A DNA stretch of 14,607 bases from JALZEG01 sp035942255 (GCA_035942255.1 DASZDG010000094.1:1-14607); one strand, 5' to 3'. Positions 5,990-13,357 are shown, counted from the first letter of the stretch. A program made the numbers and translations. The notes: generated by a model not told the origin, from the sequence alone.

Positions 5990-8028
5990 TCCTCGCAGCT
6001 GCGGCGCTCGTCGCGGCCCTGGCCGTCGACGCACCGGTCCCGGCCGTTGCCGGCGAGCAACCGGTCGTTCCCGGCTCCGGCGCGCAACACGTCCGGACCG
6101 CCGCGTCCGTACAGGACGTCCTTCCCCGCGCGCCCGACCAGGAGGTCGAAGAAGCGGCCCCCGAACAGCGAGTCGTTGCCCGGGCCTCCGTCCACCAGCT
6201 GGTCCTCGATGCCGGCCACGAAGCGGCGGTCCTTGCCGCCACCGGCGTCCAACCCGTCCCGGCCCGCCTCGCCGAAGAGGCTGTCGGGGCCGGCCCTCCC
6301 GAGGAGGACGTCGTCGCCCTTGCCGCCGAGCAGCACGTCGTAACCCGCGCCGCCGATCAACCCGTCCGCGCCGTCGCCGCCGTAGACGACGTCGTTGCCC
6401 CCCAGGCCGTCGATCTCGTCGGCGCCGCCGAAGCCGCAGAGGAGGTCGTTCGCCGGCGTGCCGTCCAGGAAGTCGTCGCCGTCGTGGCCGTGGTTCGTGC
6501 ACGGCTCGTCGCCGCCCGGCAGCAGCCGTGACAGGAACATGTTGTGTGAGCCGGGCTCGTCCGCGCTCATCCGCAGCGCGTCCGGCGTCGTCGGGAAGTT
6601 CGCCGACTCCGCGTATCCGGCGACGACGACGTGCTCGCCGTCGATCTCGACGTCGCGCGCGAGCTCGTAGCTCGTCCCGCCGAGGTGGGTCGAGTAGACG
6701 AGCTCGCTCCCGGTCGCGTCGAGGTGCGTCACGACGGTGTCCCCGAACGGGTCGAGGCGCGCCCACCGCGACGAGCGGTCCGAGAACACGGGGCCGGGGT
6801 CGAACGCGTCGTCGGTGACGGGGTAGCCGATCGATCCCGAGCCGGTCACGTACACACTCCCGTCCTCGAGCGGCTCGAGCGCGCTCAGCTCGTCGCCGTC
6901 CTCGCCGCCGAGGAACGTCGCGTACTCGATCGACTCGCCGTTCGGGCCCAGCCTCACGACGAACCCGTCCTCGTCGGTCCGATCCTGCTTCCCGATGGAG
7001 GTGTCGAACGCTCCCGCGGTGACGGGGAAGTCCACGGAGCGCGTGTTCCCGACGAGGTAGACGCGGCCCGACGCGTCCACCTCCACGTCGGACGCGCCGT
7101 CCACGCCCCTCCCTCCGAGGACCGTAGAGAACACGAGGTCGCTGCCGTCCGGTGACAGCTTCGACACGAACGCGTTCGCCCGGCGCGGGTACCCGAGCTC
7201 CTGGTGCGTCGTGGGGAAGTCCTTCGAGAACGTGACGCCGGTCACGTAGACCGCGCCGGAGCCGTCCACGTCGAGCGTCGGGTCTCCGGTCAGCTCCACG
7301 CCGCGCTCACCATCGCGGCCCCCGAGGTACGTGGAGAACACGAGCTGCGATCCGTCGGGGCTCAGCTTCGTGACGAACGCGTCGTACCCGCCGGGGCGGT
7401 CGGTCTCGTACGCGCCGTCCGTGACGGGGAACGCCTTGGAGAACGTGTACCCGGTCACGTATACGTTGCCGGCCGCGTCGACCTCGACGTCGGTGCCTCC
7501 GTCGGGAAGCTGGCCGCCGAGGTAGGTGGCCCACACGAGGCGTCCGTCGGGATCGAGCTTCGCGACGAACGCGTCGTCCTCCCCGCCGTAGGTCTCGCCG
7601 GCGACTCCGGGCGTCGTGACGAGGTCCTCGTACGCGTAGCCGGTGACGTACGCGTAGCCGGCGTCGTCCACCGCGAGCCCCTGCGCGAACACCGATCCCT
7701 CGACGAACGTCGAGTAGACGATGGCGCCCGAGGGGTCGACCTTCGTGACCGGCGCGACCGGCCAGTCCCGCCTCCGGTTCTCGGGGGCCACGTCGGTGAA
7801 CGGGTAGTCGCGCGACGCCGTCGAGCCCGTCAGGTAGGCGTTCCCCGCCGCGTCGACCTCGACCTCCGAGCCCATCTCCTCCGCGTCCTCGCCGCCGAGG
7901 TACGTGGAGTAGACGAGCTGCGTCGGGGCCGGCTGCGCGCGCCCGAGCGGGGCGGCCCCCCGGGCCCCCGGGGCGGCGAGCGCGACCGTTATCGCTGCGA
8001 CAGCCACCAGGCGGCGCGACCACTTCAT
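5986..8028 (-). CDS. Secreted SBBP beta-propeller protein with C-terminal RTX calcium-binding repeats
   Basis: The 680-residue product starts with a signal peptide (basic MKWSRR, then an Ala/Val-rich core to about residue 24). From about 38 to 505 it carries seven SBBP repeats, each opening with a LVYSTYLGG-like strand and continuing through a (D/G)VYVTG-like strand to a DFPVT-like turn, which is what a closed seven-bladed propeller would need. From about 507 to the end lie glycine/aspartate nonapeptide repeats (GGNDVVYGG, GGKGDDVLLG, GRAGKDVLYG and others) of the hemolysin-type calcium-binding (RTX) family, some degenerate, finishing in a cysteine-bracketed tail (CVDGQGRDERRSCEE). The protein should be exported and stiffened by calcium outside the cell; its ligand is unknown. 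The ATG at 8028 is chosen because it directly precedes the signal peptide; the ribosome binding site is poor. Its stop overlaps the alpha/beta hydrolase start. Confidence 0.93.
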   Translation of the reverse strand: MKWSRRLVAVAAITVALAAPGARGAAPLGRAQPAPTQLVYSTYLGGEDAEEMGSEVEVDAAGNAYLTGSTASRDYPFTDVAPENRRRDWPVAPVTKVDPSGAIVYSTFVEGSVFAQGLAVDDAGYAYVTGYAYEDLVTTPGVAGETYGGEDDAFVAKLDPDGRLVWATYLGGQLPDGGTDVEVDAAGNVYVTGYTFSKAFPVTDGAYETDRPGGYDAFVTKLSPDGSQLVFSTYLGGRDGERGVELTGDPTLDVDGSGAVYVTGVTFSKDFPTTHQELGYPRRANAFVSKLSPDGSDLVFSTVLGGRGVDGASDVEVDASGRVYLVGNTRSVDFPVTAGAFDTSIGKQDRTDEDGFVVRLGPNGESIEYATFLGGEDGDELSALEPLEDGSVYVTGSGSIGYPVTDDAFDPGPVFSDRSSRWARLDPFGDTVVTHLDATGSELVYSTHLGGTSYELARDVEIDGEHVVVAGYAESANFPTTPDALRMSADEPGSHNMFLSRLLPGGDEPCTNHGHDGDDFLDGTPANDLLCGFGGADEIDGLGGNDVVYGGDGADGLIGGAGYDVLLGGKGDDVLLGRAGPDSLFGEAGRDGLDAGGGKDRRFVAGIEDQLVDGGPGNDSLFGGRFFDLLVGRAGKDVLYGRGGPDVLRAGAGNDRLLAGNGRDRCVDGQGRDERRSCEE

Positions 8029-8157
8029 CGGGCGACCATGATGCAACGACTGCGTACATAGGGCCGCAGACCCGTCGTCGTCGGACGGAGGAGCCGCCGT
8101 CGAGGCGGCGAAGGTATCCAGTGGCGGCCGCATCCACGCTCGATCTAGGAGACGCTC
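8029..8157. promoter_or_regulatory. Divergent intergenic region with hairpin, probable promoters
   Basis: These 129 bp lie between two divergent genes for secreted proteins and should hold both promoters. A perfect 6-bp stem, GCCGCC / GGCGGC around GTCGA, sits at 8093-8109. A TATGTA on the minus strand (about 8054-8060) could be a -10 box for the propeller gene, but no matching -35 was found. A strong AGGAG (8147-8151) lies 6 bases before the ATG at 8158. Confidence 0.35.
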
Positions 8158-8709
8158 ATGTCGCGAAAGATCACCGCCCTGGTGCTGCTTGCCCTCGCCG
8201 CCGGGCTCGTCTCGGCGCCCGCTCAGGCGAAGAAGCCGGTCCCACCCACCACCTACTACATCAGCTGGGCAGGCGACTGCGCCGGCGCCGGGTACCTCGC
8301 GACGAAGGCCTCTCCGAACCCCGACGCCTGCGCGCTGTTCTTCCCCGAGCTGGGGAGCTCCTACTCCTTTGGCGCCCTCGACGGTCTTCCGTTCGCGCTC
8401 GACGCCGGGAAGCCGCTCGCGGTCGACTTCTCGCTGAGCCACGTCGCTTCAGTTGCGGCGAAGTTCGACGTGACCGTCTCCGGTCAGGTCAACGGGAAGG
8501 ACACGGAGATCGCGGCCGGATCCACGACCGTCGTGGCCGCGGGGCCGGGCTCGACCCCGGTCCACCTGGACCTCGAGCCGGACGCCGCCCTTCACAGGGG
8601 CAAAGTCACCATGCTGAGCCTGACGGTCACTTGGAGCGAGGGCGTCACCTACTCGCAGATGCAGCTCGAAGGGGGCGACGCCACGCTCGTGCTGAGCCGG
8701 CTCAAGTAG
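8158..8709 (+). CDS. Small secreted protein of unknown function
   Basis: The 183-residue product has a clear signal peptide (MSRKI, hydrophobic core, cleavage expected after APAQA at about residue 24), giving a mature protein of about 159 residues. The mature part is rich in beta-strand-like alternation (FDVTVSGQVNG, VTMLSLTVTW) and looks like one beta-sandwich domain. Two cysteines, C41 and C58, bracket a proline/asparagine-rich loop and could form a disulfide. I recognise no family and no catalytic motif. The start is well supported by TAGGAGA 6 bases upstream. It is followed after 54 bp by the choice-of-anchor B gene on the same strand, so the two are probably cotranscribed and both exported. 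A palindrome (TGAGCCGGCTCA, 8693-8704) covers the end of the gene. Confidence 0.85.
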   Translation: MSRKITALVLLALAAGLVSAPAQAKKPVPPTTYYISWAGDCAGAGYLATKASPNPDACALFFPELGSSYSFGALDGLPFALDAGKPLAVDFSLSHVASVAAKFDVTVSGQVNGKDTEIAAGSTTVVAAGPGSTPVHLDLEPDAALHRGKVTMLSLTVTWSEGVTYSQMQLEGGDATLVLSRLK

Positions 8710-8763
8710 CACCGGGCGCCGGCGCCGGAGGAAAGCGACCGGCCGGGGTCGAACCTCACCCCC

Positions 8764-10011
8764 ATGATCTCTCTGCGAATCTCCTCGAAGGCCCTCGTCG
8801 GCTCGCTCATCGCGCTCGCGTCCCTGCTGCCCGCGCTCCCGGCGACGGCGCAGTCGGGTGACGGGCCGGCCAAGTGCGTGCGTGGCAAGGCCGCGGGCTA
8901 CCCCTGCAAGGACATCGACCTCCTCGCCCACGTCACGATCAGCGCCGCGGACGGCGGGGGCGTGGCGGACGTGTGGGGCTGGGTCGACCCGGAGACCAAG
9001 AAGGAGTACGCGATCCTCGCCGGCAAGGGAGGGGCCAGGTTCTTCGACGTCACCAAGCCGACGGAGCCGCTCTACCTCGGCCGGATGCTCGGCAAGCCGG
9101 ACAACACGCTGATCTGGCACGAGATCGAGATCCTCAACGACCACGCGTACATGGTGTGCGACCTGTCCCCCTGCGGGCTGCAGATCTTCGACCTCTCCCG
9201 GCTGCGCGGCGTGGAGTCCGCTCTGCCCCTGTGGCGGCCGGACGTCGTCTACCCCCTGGGGATCTCGCACTCGATCGCCTCGAACCCGGACACCAACCAC
9301 ATCTTCCTGAACGGTCCCGGATACGCGCTCGGGACACCCCTCATCTTCGACGTCAGCGTGCCGCTCGTGCCCGTCCCCGTAGGCGCCATGGCCGACGACG
9401 GCTACACGCACGACTCGCTCTGCCCGACGTACAAGGGCGTCGACAAGGCCTACAAGGGCCACGAGATCTGCTTCAACTTCAACGAGGACTCGGTGACGAT
9501 CTACGACGTCACGGCGAACCCGCTCCAGCCCGAGCAGCTCGCCCGCGCGACCTACGAGGGCGCGGATTACACGCACTCGGGGGCCCTGACGAAGGACCAG
9601 TCGTACCTGATCTCGACGGACGAGGGCGACGAGATGGCGAACCTGCACCCGTCGACGCTCTACATCTGGGACGTCCGCAAGCTCACGAAGCCGAAGCTGA
9701 TCGGCAAGTTCGTCGCCAACTCGATGTCGGTGGACCACAACGTCTATTCCGAGGAGGACGCGCTGTACCACGCGAACTACACGAACGGCTTCCGCATCCT
9801 CGACCTCAAGGACGCGTCGAAGGGGAAGCTGAAGGAGGTCGCGTGGTTCGACACGGTGCCGCTGTCGGACGCCACCGACTACGACGGCGCGTGGGCCGCG
9901 TACCCCTACCTGCCGTCGGGCAACATCATCGTGGGCGACATGAACGGGGGCATGTTCATCCTGCGCCCGCACGACGACGTGTACCGCTCGCTGGGAGTCA
10001 AGCGCCGCTAA
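8764..10011 (+). CDS. Secreted choice-of-anchor B / LVIVD-repeat propeller protein
   Basis: The 415-residue protein has a signal peptide (MISLRISSKAL, then Leu/Ala-rich, cleavage near ALPATAQS). The body matches the choice-of-anchor B family, named for members that attach to the surface through varied C-terminal signals. Characteristic blocks are ADVWGWVDPETKKEYAI (about 68-84), FFDVTKPTEPLYLG (93-106), HEIEILNDHAYMV, GLQIFDLSRLRGV, GISHSIASNPDTNHIFL, HSGALTKDQSYLISTDEGDE, and the closing ANYTNGFRILDL and GNIIVGDMNGGMFIL. These are LVIVD-type blades, forming a propeller outside the cell; the biochemical role of the family is not established. This copy ends in a short basic tail (RSLGVKRR) with no transmembrane or sorting segment, so it is probably released. 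The ATG at 8764 has no good ribosome binding site; a GGAGG lies nearly 30 bases upstream, too far to act directly. Confidence 0.93.
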   Translation: MISLRISSKALVGSLIALASLLPALPATAQSGDGPAKCVRGKAAGYPCKDIDLLAHVTISAADGGGVADVWGWVDPETKKEYAILAGKGGARFFDVTKPTEPLYLGRMLGKPDNTLIWHEIEILNDHAYMVCDLSPCGLQIFDLSRLRGVESALPLWRPDVVYPLGISHSIASNPDTNHIFLNGPGYALGTPLIFDVSVPLVPVPVGAMADDGYTHDSLCPTYKGVDKAYKGHEICFNFNEDSVTIYDVTANPLQPEQLARATYEGADYTHSGALTKDQSYLISTDEGDEMANLHPSTLYIWDVRKLTKPKLIGKFVANSMSVDHNVYSEEDALYHANYTNGFRILDLKDASKGKLKEVAWFDTVPLSDATDYDGAWAAYPYLPSGNIIVGDMNGGMFILRPHDDVYRSLGVKRR

Positions 10012-10023
10012 GCGTAATAGCGG
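10005..10023 (+). repeat. Small inverted repeat over the stop codon
   Basis: CCGCTA (10005-10010) and TAGCGG (10018-10023) form a perfect 6-bp stem with a 7-base loop over the TAA of the choice-of-anchor B gene. It could slow ribosomes or protect the 3' end, but it is short and may be chance. Confidence 0.3.
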
Positions 10024-10033
10024 GGACCCCTTT

Positions 10034-10076
10034 CTTCGTCCCAGGAGCCTCGCTCAGCGGGGCTATCGGGACGAAG
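10034..10076. terminator. Two-tier hairpin between convergent genes, probable bidirectional terminator
   Basis: CTTCGTCCC (10034-10042) pairs perfectly with GGGACGAAG (10068-10076). Inside, after a symmetrical 3-by-3 internal loop, AGCCTCGC pairs with GCGGGGCT (one T-G wobble) around a TCA loop. Seventeen pairs in 43 bases, placed between the stop codons of two convergent genes, point to a terminator serving both strands. Neither side has a good run of T, so termination may be only partly intrinsic. Confidence 0.75.
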
Positions 10077-10114
10077 TTCGTGTGTCCCGCCCCAAACACT
10101 GGCTGTCTGTCCGC

Positions 10115-10600
10115 CTAGCCGTCCGGGTCCGCGACACGGCGCAGGCGCACGTCGAGCCGCCGCGGGCGCGGGGGCTGCAGGTCCGCCCGCTCGACCACGA
10201 CCGTGAACGTCTTCGGTACCCAGTCGTCGGTGCACCCGCCGCCCTGTCCGGGGTCCTCGGCGTAGACCCGCACGACCACGCGCTTGCGCTCCCGGCGGAG
10301 CCTCAGGTCGAGCAGGCGCGTGGGACACGAGCTCGACTGCCCTGTCCCCGCGAGGATCGCGACCTTCTTGCCGAACCGCACGCGCGGGGGCGCTCCCTCC
10401 TGCTCAAAGCGATCCCAGAGGCGCCGCAGCTTCTCGCGGCCCCCGGCGACGCCGCCCCATTCGGTCGTCTGGGGGCCGCGCTTCTGGACGTCCCTGCGGA
10501 CGAACTGGAGGGGCTCCGACTTCGCGGCGACCGGGGGCACGAGCGCGACCAGCAGGGCCGTTATGACTGCAGCGCACGTGCGGCCCGAGTAGCTCCTCAT
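10115..10600 (-). CDS. Small secreted protein, possibly PrcB-like
   Basis: The 161-residue product starts MRSYSGRT followed by a hydrophobic stretch ending VPPVAAKS, a signal peptide cut near residue 26. Mature residues include FGKKVAILAGTGQ (76-88), SSSCPTRLLDLRLRRERKRV (89-108), VVRVYAEDPG (109-118) and TFTVVVERADL (131-141). Strand-rich order, a GTGQSSS turn and a closing VVVER strand resemble the C-terminal domain of PrcB, a protease-associated protein, but the match is by eye only. C92 and C123 may pair. It lies 34 bp after the metalloprotease gene on the same strand and is last in the run, so a link to the proteases is conceivable. The upstream extension of the frame (to 10771) is shadow of the metalloprotease gene; ATG at 10600 directly precedes the signal peptide. 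Confidence 0.78.
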   Translation of the reverse strand: MRSYSGRTCAAVITALLVALVPPVAAKSEPLQFVRRDVQKRGPQTTEWGGVAGGREKLRRLWDRFEQEGAPPRVRFGKKVAILAGTGQSSSCPTRLLDLRLRRERKRVVVRVYAEDPGQGGGCTDDWVPKTFTVVVERADLQPPRPRRLDVRLRRVADPDG

Positions 10601-10634
10601 CGAACCGCCATCGTACCGACGAAGCCGCGCCGTC

Positions 10635-11741
10635 CTACGGGACCTGCCGGGGGGCAGAGGAAGCCTGAGCGCAGACGAGCGAGCCTTGCGCGTCCTCGAA
10701 GGTCTGCTCGGGGAGGAGAGCGCGCAGCGTCCCGGACGTACCCGGCGCTTTGATCCTGAAAGCGCCGGCATGAACAGTGCCGGTTGCGTGGTCCACCCAG
10801 TCCTCGTCCTGGGGCAGCCGCTCCTCCGCGTAGCGCTGGAGACGGATCTCGGAGTCGTTGCGGCAGGCAGCCGCGGAGGACGACACCCTTCCCCGGGCGA
10901 TGCCGTTCTCGAACGTAAGCGCCACGGCAGACGAGGCGATGCGGTCGGTGTCCGGGCCCCCGGCCGCGTGCTTGAGCGCGTATCCGCGCACGACGGAGCC
11001 CTCGAGGTTGTTGAAGATCAGGGACATGAAGTCCACGAAGTTGAACATCAGCGTGCACGGCGTGGGCCCGACCTCCTCGACCGCGCCCGGCGTTCCCTGC
11101 GCGCAGTTGGCGTAGTGGTGGTGGGCTCCCATGAGGTGGCCTATCTCGTGACCAACGATCTTCGCAGTGCCGTTCTTGTAGAAGAGCCCGTCGAAGCCCT
11201 CGTACGGAAGGTCCTCGCCCACCGCGAACGCGCGCTGCGGGTACCTGACGCCGCCGATGCAATCGGCGCGTCCCGCCGCCTCGGGGATGTTCTTCGCGGT
11301 CAGGACGTAGACGGCGTCGGCGTCGGCCGGCCGCGCGCCGAGCGTCCACTTCTTGGCGTCTTCGAGGAGAACCATCGAGTCGCTCTTGGACCGCGACGTG
11401 TCGGTGGCGGGCTCCTCAGGCTCGAACGCGACCTCCTCGAACCGGTAGTCCAGTGAGATGTCCAGCGGCGCGTACGCCTCTGCGGTCTTCGTCATGACCT
11501 CGTGTCCCCGCTCGATCGGGACGCCGTCGAGCAGGACGAGGACGTCGAGCGAGATCGTCTGACCATCGTCGTTCACGTTCCGGACGGCGACGCCGTCGGG
11601 AACGGGCTGGCCGCAGTCCTCGGCGTCGTCGATCCGCGTCGGGAGGGGCGGCCCGGCGCCCGCGAGAGGAGCCATGAGCGCGACGGCAAGGACCCCACAG
11701 AGGAGGGAGATCGCCGTCCCCGTGCGTCGTCCGCCGTACAT
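10635..11741 (-). CDS. Secreted zinc metalloprotease (metzincin-like), downstream copy
   Basis: This 368-residue protein has an N-terminal signal peptide (core AISLLCGVLAVALMAPLAGA). Its zinc site HEIGHLMGAHHH spans 198-209: H198, E199, H202, G205 and H208 fit the HEXXHXXGXXH motif of metzincins, with E199 as general base. M232 in LMFNFVDFMS is a candidate Met-turn. Residues 31-190 look like an exported prodomain or first lobe, and 265-368 like a beta-rich C-terminal domain. Cysteines C43, C161, C213, C229, C293 and C357 are shared with the second copy, suggesting conserved disulfides. The ATG at 11741 has GGAGG immediately before it with no spacing, which is unusual, but it aligns with the start of the second copy. 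It follows the DUF1761 gene by 43 bp. Substrates are unknown; a reprolysin-like or pappalysin-like assignment needs a profile search. Confidence 0.88.
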   Translation of the reverse strand: MYGGRRTGTAISLLCGVLAVALMAPLAGAGPPLPTRIDDAEDCGQPVPDGVAVRNVNDDGQTISLDVLVLLDGVPIERGHEVMTKTAEAYAPLDISLDYRFEEVAFEPEEPATDTSRSKSDSMVLLEDAKKWTLGARPADADAVYVLTAKNIPEAAGRADCIGGVRYPQRAFAVGEDLPYEGFDGLFYKNGTAKIVGHEIGHLMGAHHHYANCAQGTPGAVEEVGPTPCTLMFNFVDFMSLIFNNLEGSVVRGYALKHAAGGPDTDRIASSAVALTFENGIARGRVSSSAAACRNDSEIRLQRYAEERLPQDEDWVDHATGTVHAGAFRIKAPGTSGTLRALLPEQTFEDAQGSLVCAQASSAPRQVP

Positions 11742-11784
11742 CCTCCATGAGTCTTCGACGCGGCGGGCCGATCGCCTTCCCGAG

Positions 11785-12189
11785 CTACTGCCAGGCCCCC
11801 AGGATCGCTCCCATCGCCGCGAGCCCGACGGTGTAGTAGGCGCCGAAGAGCGCGCTGAGCACCGGGGACTTCTGCTCGTAGACGCCGTTCATGAACGTCG
11901 CGGCCGCGACGAAGCCCACGCCGGCGACGATGCCCACGACCACGCCGTCCCCCACGTCGGGGTCGGGGGCGAGCGTCAGGACGAGCGCGAGCGTCAGCGC
12001 GCTCAGCAGCGACGCGACCGCGCCGTACGCCATCTCACCGCCGGGGGCCTCGGTCCGGATCTCTTCAGGCGTCATGCCCATCGCCCGGAGCCAGGTGTCA
12101 CGGAAGACGACGCCGTACCAGAGTGCACCGAGAGCCTGGTGGGCGACGGTCGCGGCGAGCACGGCGAGCCAGTTGACGTCCAGGTCCAT
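11785..12189 (-). CDS. DUF1761 family membrane protein
   Basis: The 134-residue product shows the DUF1761 signature: NWLAVLAATVAHQALGALWY (6-25), then VFRDTWLRAMGMTPEEI (28-44), followed by three more hydrophobic segments (about 55-73, 83-99 and 107-131). That gives four membrane helices, the usual number for this small family, whose function is unknown. It has an ideal start: AAGGAGG about 6 bases before the ATG at 12189. It sits between the two metalloprotease copies, 61 bp after one and 43 bp before the other, on the same strand, so all three are probably one transcription unit. A role in export or membrane placement of the proteases is only a guess from position. Confidence 0.9.
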   Translation of the reverse strand: MDLDVNWLAVLAATVAHQALGALWYGVVFRDTWLRAMGMTPEEIRTEAPGGEMAYGAVASLLSALTLALVLTLAPDPDVGDGVVVGIVAGVGFVAAATFMNGVYEQKSPVLSALFGAYYTVGLAAMGAILGAWQ

Positions 12190-12250
12190 CCGAGACCTCC
12201 TTGGCGGAAGGCGCGTTCCGGCCCCAACGGTACCGGGAAGGGGGTGTTCG

Positions 12251-13357
12251 CTACAGGGTCTTGAGCGGAGCCGAAGCAGCCTGGGCGCAGACGATCCCGC
12301 CCTGCGCGTCCTCGAAGGACTGCTCGGGATAGAAGGCGCGCAGCTGCCCGGAGGCGCCGGGGGCGTTGATCTTGAACTTGCCGTTGCGGACGCGCCCGGT
12401 CGCGACGTCCGCCCATTCCTGGTCCACGAACTCCAGCTCGTCCGTGTACCGCTGGAGACGTATCTCCGCCCGGCCGCGGCAAGTCGCCGCGGACGACGAC
12501 ACGGTCCCGCGGGCCACGCCGCTCTCGAACGTGAACGTCACGGACGACGAGGCGATCCGGTCGGCGTCGGGCCCGGCGGTCGCGAACTGAGCGGCATGCC
12601 CCCGCACGACGGAGCCCTCGAGGTTGTTGAAGATCAAGGACATGAAATCCACGAAGTTGGTCATCAGCGAGCACGGCGTGGGGCCGCCCTCCTCGACCGC
12701 GCCGGGGCTCCCCTCCGCGCAGTTCGCGTAGTGGTGGTGCGCGCCCATGAGGTGGCCGATCTCGTGACCGGCGATCTTGGCCGTCCCGTTCTTGTAGAAG
12801 AGCCCAGCGAGGTCCTCGTAGCGGTAGTCCTCCCCGACCGCGAAGGCGCGGCCCGGGTACCTGACGCCACCGATGCAGTCGGCGCGTCCGGCCGCGTCCG
12901 AGAGGTCTTTCGTCGTCAGCAGGTAGACGACGTCGGTGTCCGCCGGCCGCTCGCCGAACGTCCACTTCTTGATCTCCGCGAGGAGACGCGTCGACGTGCT
13001 TGCGGGCGGCGACGTCTCCGTCTCGGGCTCCTCGGGCTCGAAGGCGACGTGCTCGAACCGGTAGTCGAGGGAGATGTCGAGCGGGGCATATGCCTCGGAG
13101 GTCTTCTTCATCACCTCGTGCCCGCGCTCGACCGGCACGCCGTCGAGGAGGACAAGGACGTCGAGTGAGATCGGCTGCCCGTCGTCGTTGACGCCGGGCA
13201 CGGCGACGCCGTCGGGAACCGGCTCGAGGCAGTCCTCCGCGTCGTCGACGAGAGGCACTGCCGCCGAGCCGGCGGACGCGAAGGGTGCTGCGAGCGCGAT
13301 CGCGAGGGCCCCGCCTACCAGGGAGATCGCTATGCCCGCGCGCCTCTTGCCGCCCAT
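12251..13357 (-). CDS. Secreted zinc metalloprotease (metzincin-like), upstream copy
   Basis: The 368-residue protein aligns without gaps to the copy at 10635-11741; a residue-by-residue hand count gives about 263 identical positions (71%). It has a signal peptide (core AISLVGGALAIALAAPFASA), the same zinc site HEIGHLMGAHHH at 198-209 with H198, E199, H202 and H208, the Met-turn candidate M232, and the same six cysteines. Identity is highest at 91-110 and 191-250, around the active site, and lowest just after the signal peptide, at 111-125 and over the last 70 residues. The start is ATG at 13357, with a weak AGGG before it. It lies 76 bp after the propeller gene and 61 bp before the DUF1761 gene. 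The two copies may differ in substrate or in inhibitor binding through the divergent C-terminal part. Confidence 0.88.
   Translation of the reverse strand: MGGKRRAGIAISLVGGALAIALAAPFASAGSAAVPLVDDAEDCLEPVPDGVAVPGVNDDGQPISLDVLVLLDGVPVERGHEVMKKTSEAYAPLDISLDYRFEHVAFEPEEPETETSPPASTSTRLLAEIKKWTFGERPADTDVVYLLTTKDLSDAAGRADCIGGVRYPGRAFAVGEDYRYEDLAGLFYKNGTAKIAGHEIGHLMGAHHHYANCAEGSPGAVEEGGPTPCSLMTNFVDFMSLIFNNLEGSVVRGHAAQFATAGPDADRIASSSVTFTFESGVARGTVSSSAATCRGRAEIRLQRYTDELEFVDQEWADVATGRVRNGKFKINAPGASGQLRAFYPEQSFEDAQGGIVCAQAASAPLKTL

Noticed and set aside
5986..6480. Tandem repeat DNA that could be taken for a CRISPR or satellite array
   Set aside because: The repetition follows the RTX nonapeptide codons in frame and has no constant repeat with unique spacers.
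5990..6766. N-terminal extension of the alpha/beta hydrolase frame
   Set aside because: The extension is almost only Arg, Gly and Pro and is the frame-shifted shadow of the RTX repeat DNA; the hydrolase fold begins just after 5989.
8714..8728. GGCGCCGGCGCC palindrome after the small secreted gene
   Set aside because: It has no loop or T-run and sits between two same-strand genes likely to be cotranscribed, so I do not call it a terminator.
8449..9972. A 507-codon minus-strand open frame
   Set aside because: It mirrors the choice-of-anchor B gene and is a low-complexity Val/Arg/Asp product, typical of the antisense frame in high-GC DNA.
11742..11750. Alternative ATG upstream of the downstream metalloprotease copy
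   Set aside because: It opens a different reading frame that gives an Arg-rich 110-residue product; the start at 11741 aligns with the paralogue.
11891..13168. A 425-codon plus-strand open frame
   Set aside because: It runs antisense through the DUF1761 gene and most of the upstream metalloprotease, both well supported; the similar plus-strand frame over the other protease copy only mirrors the duplication.
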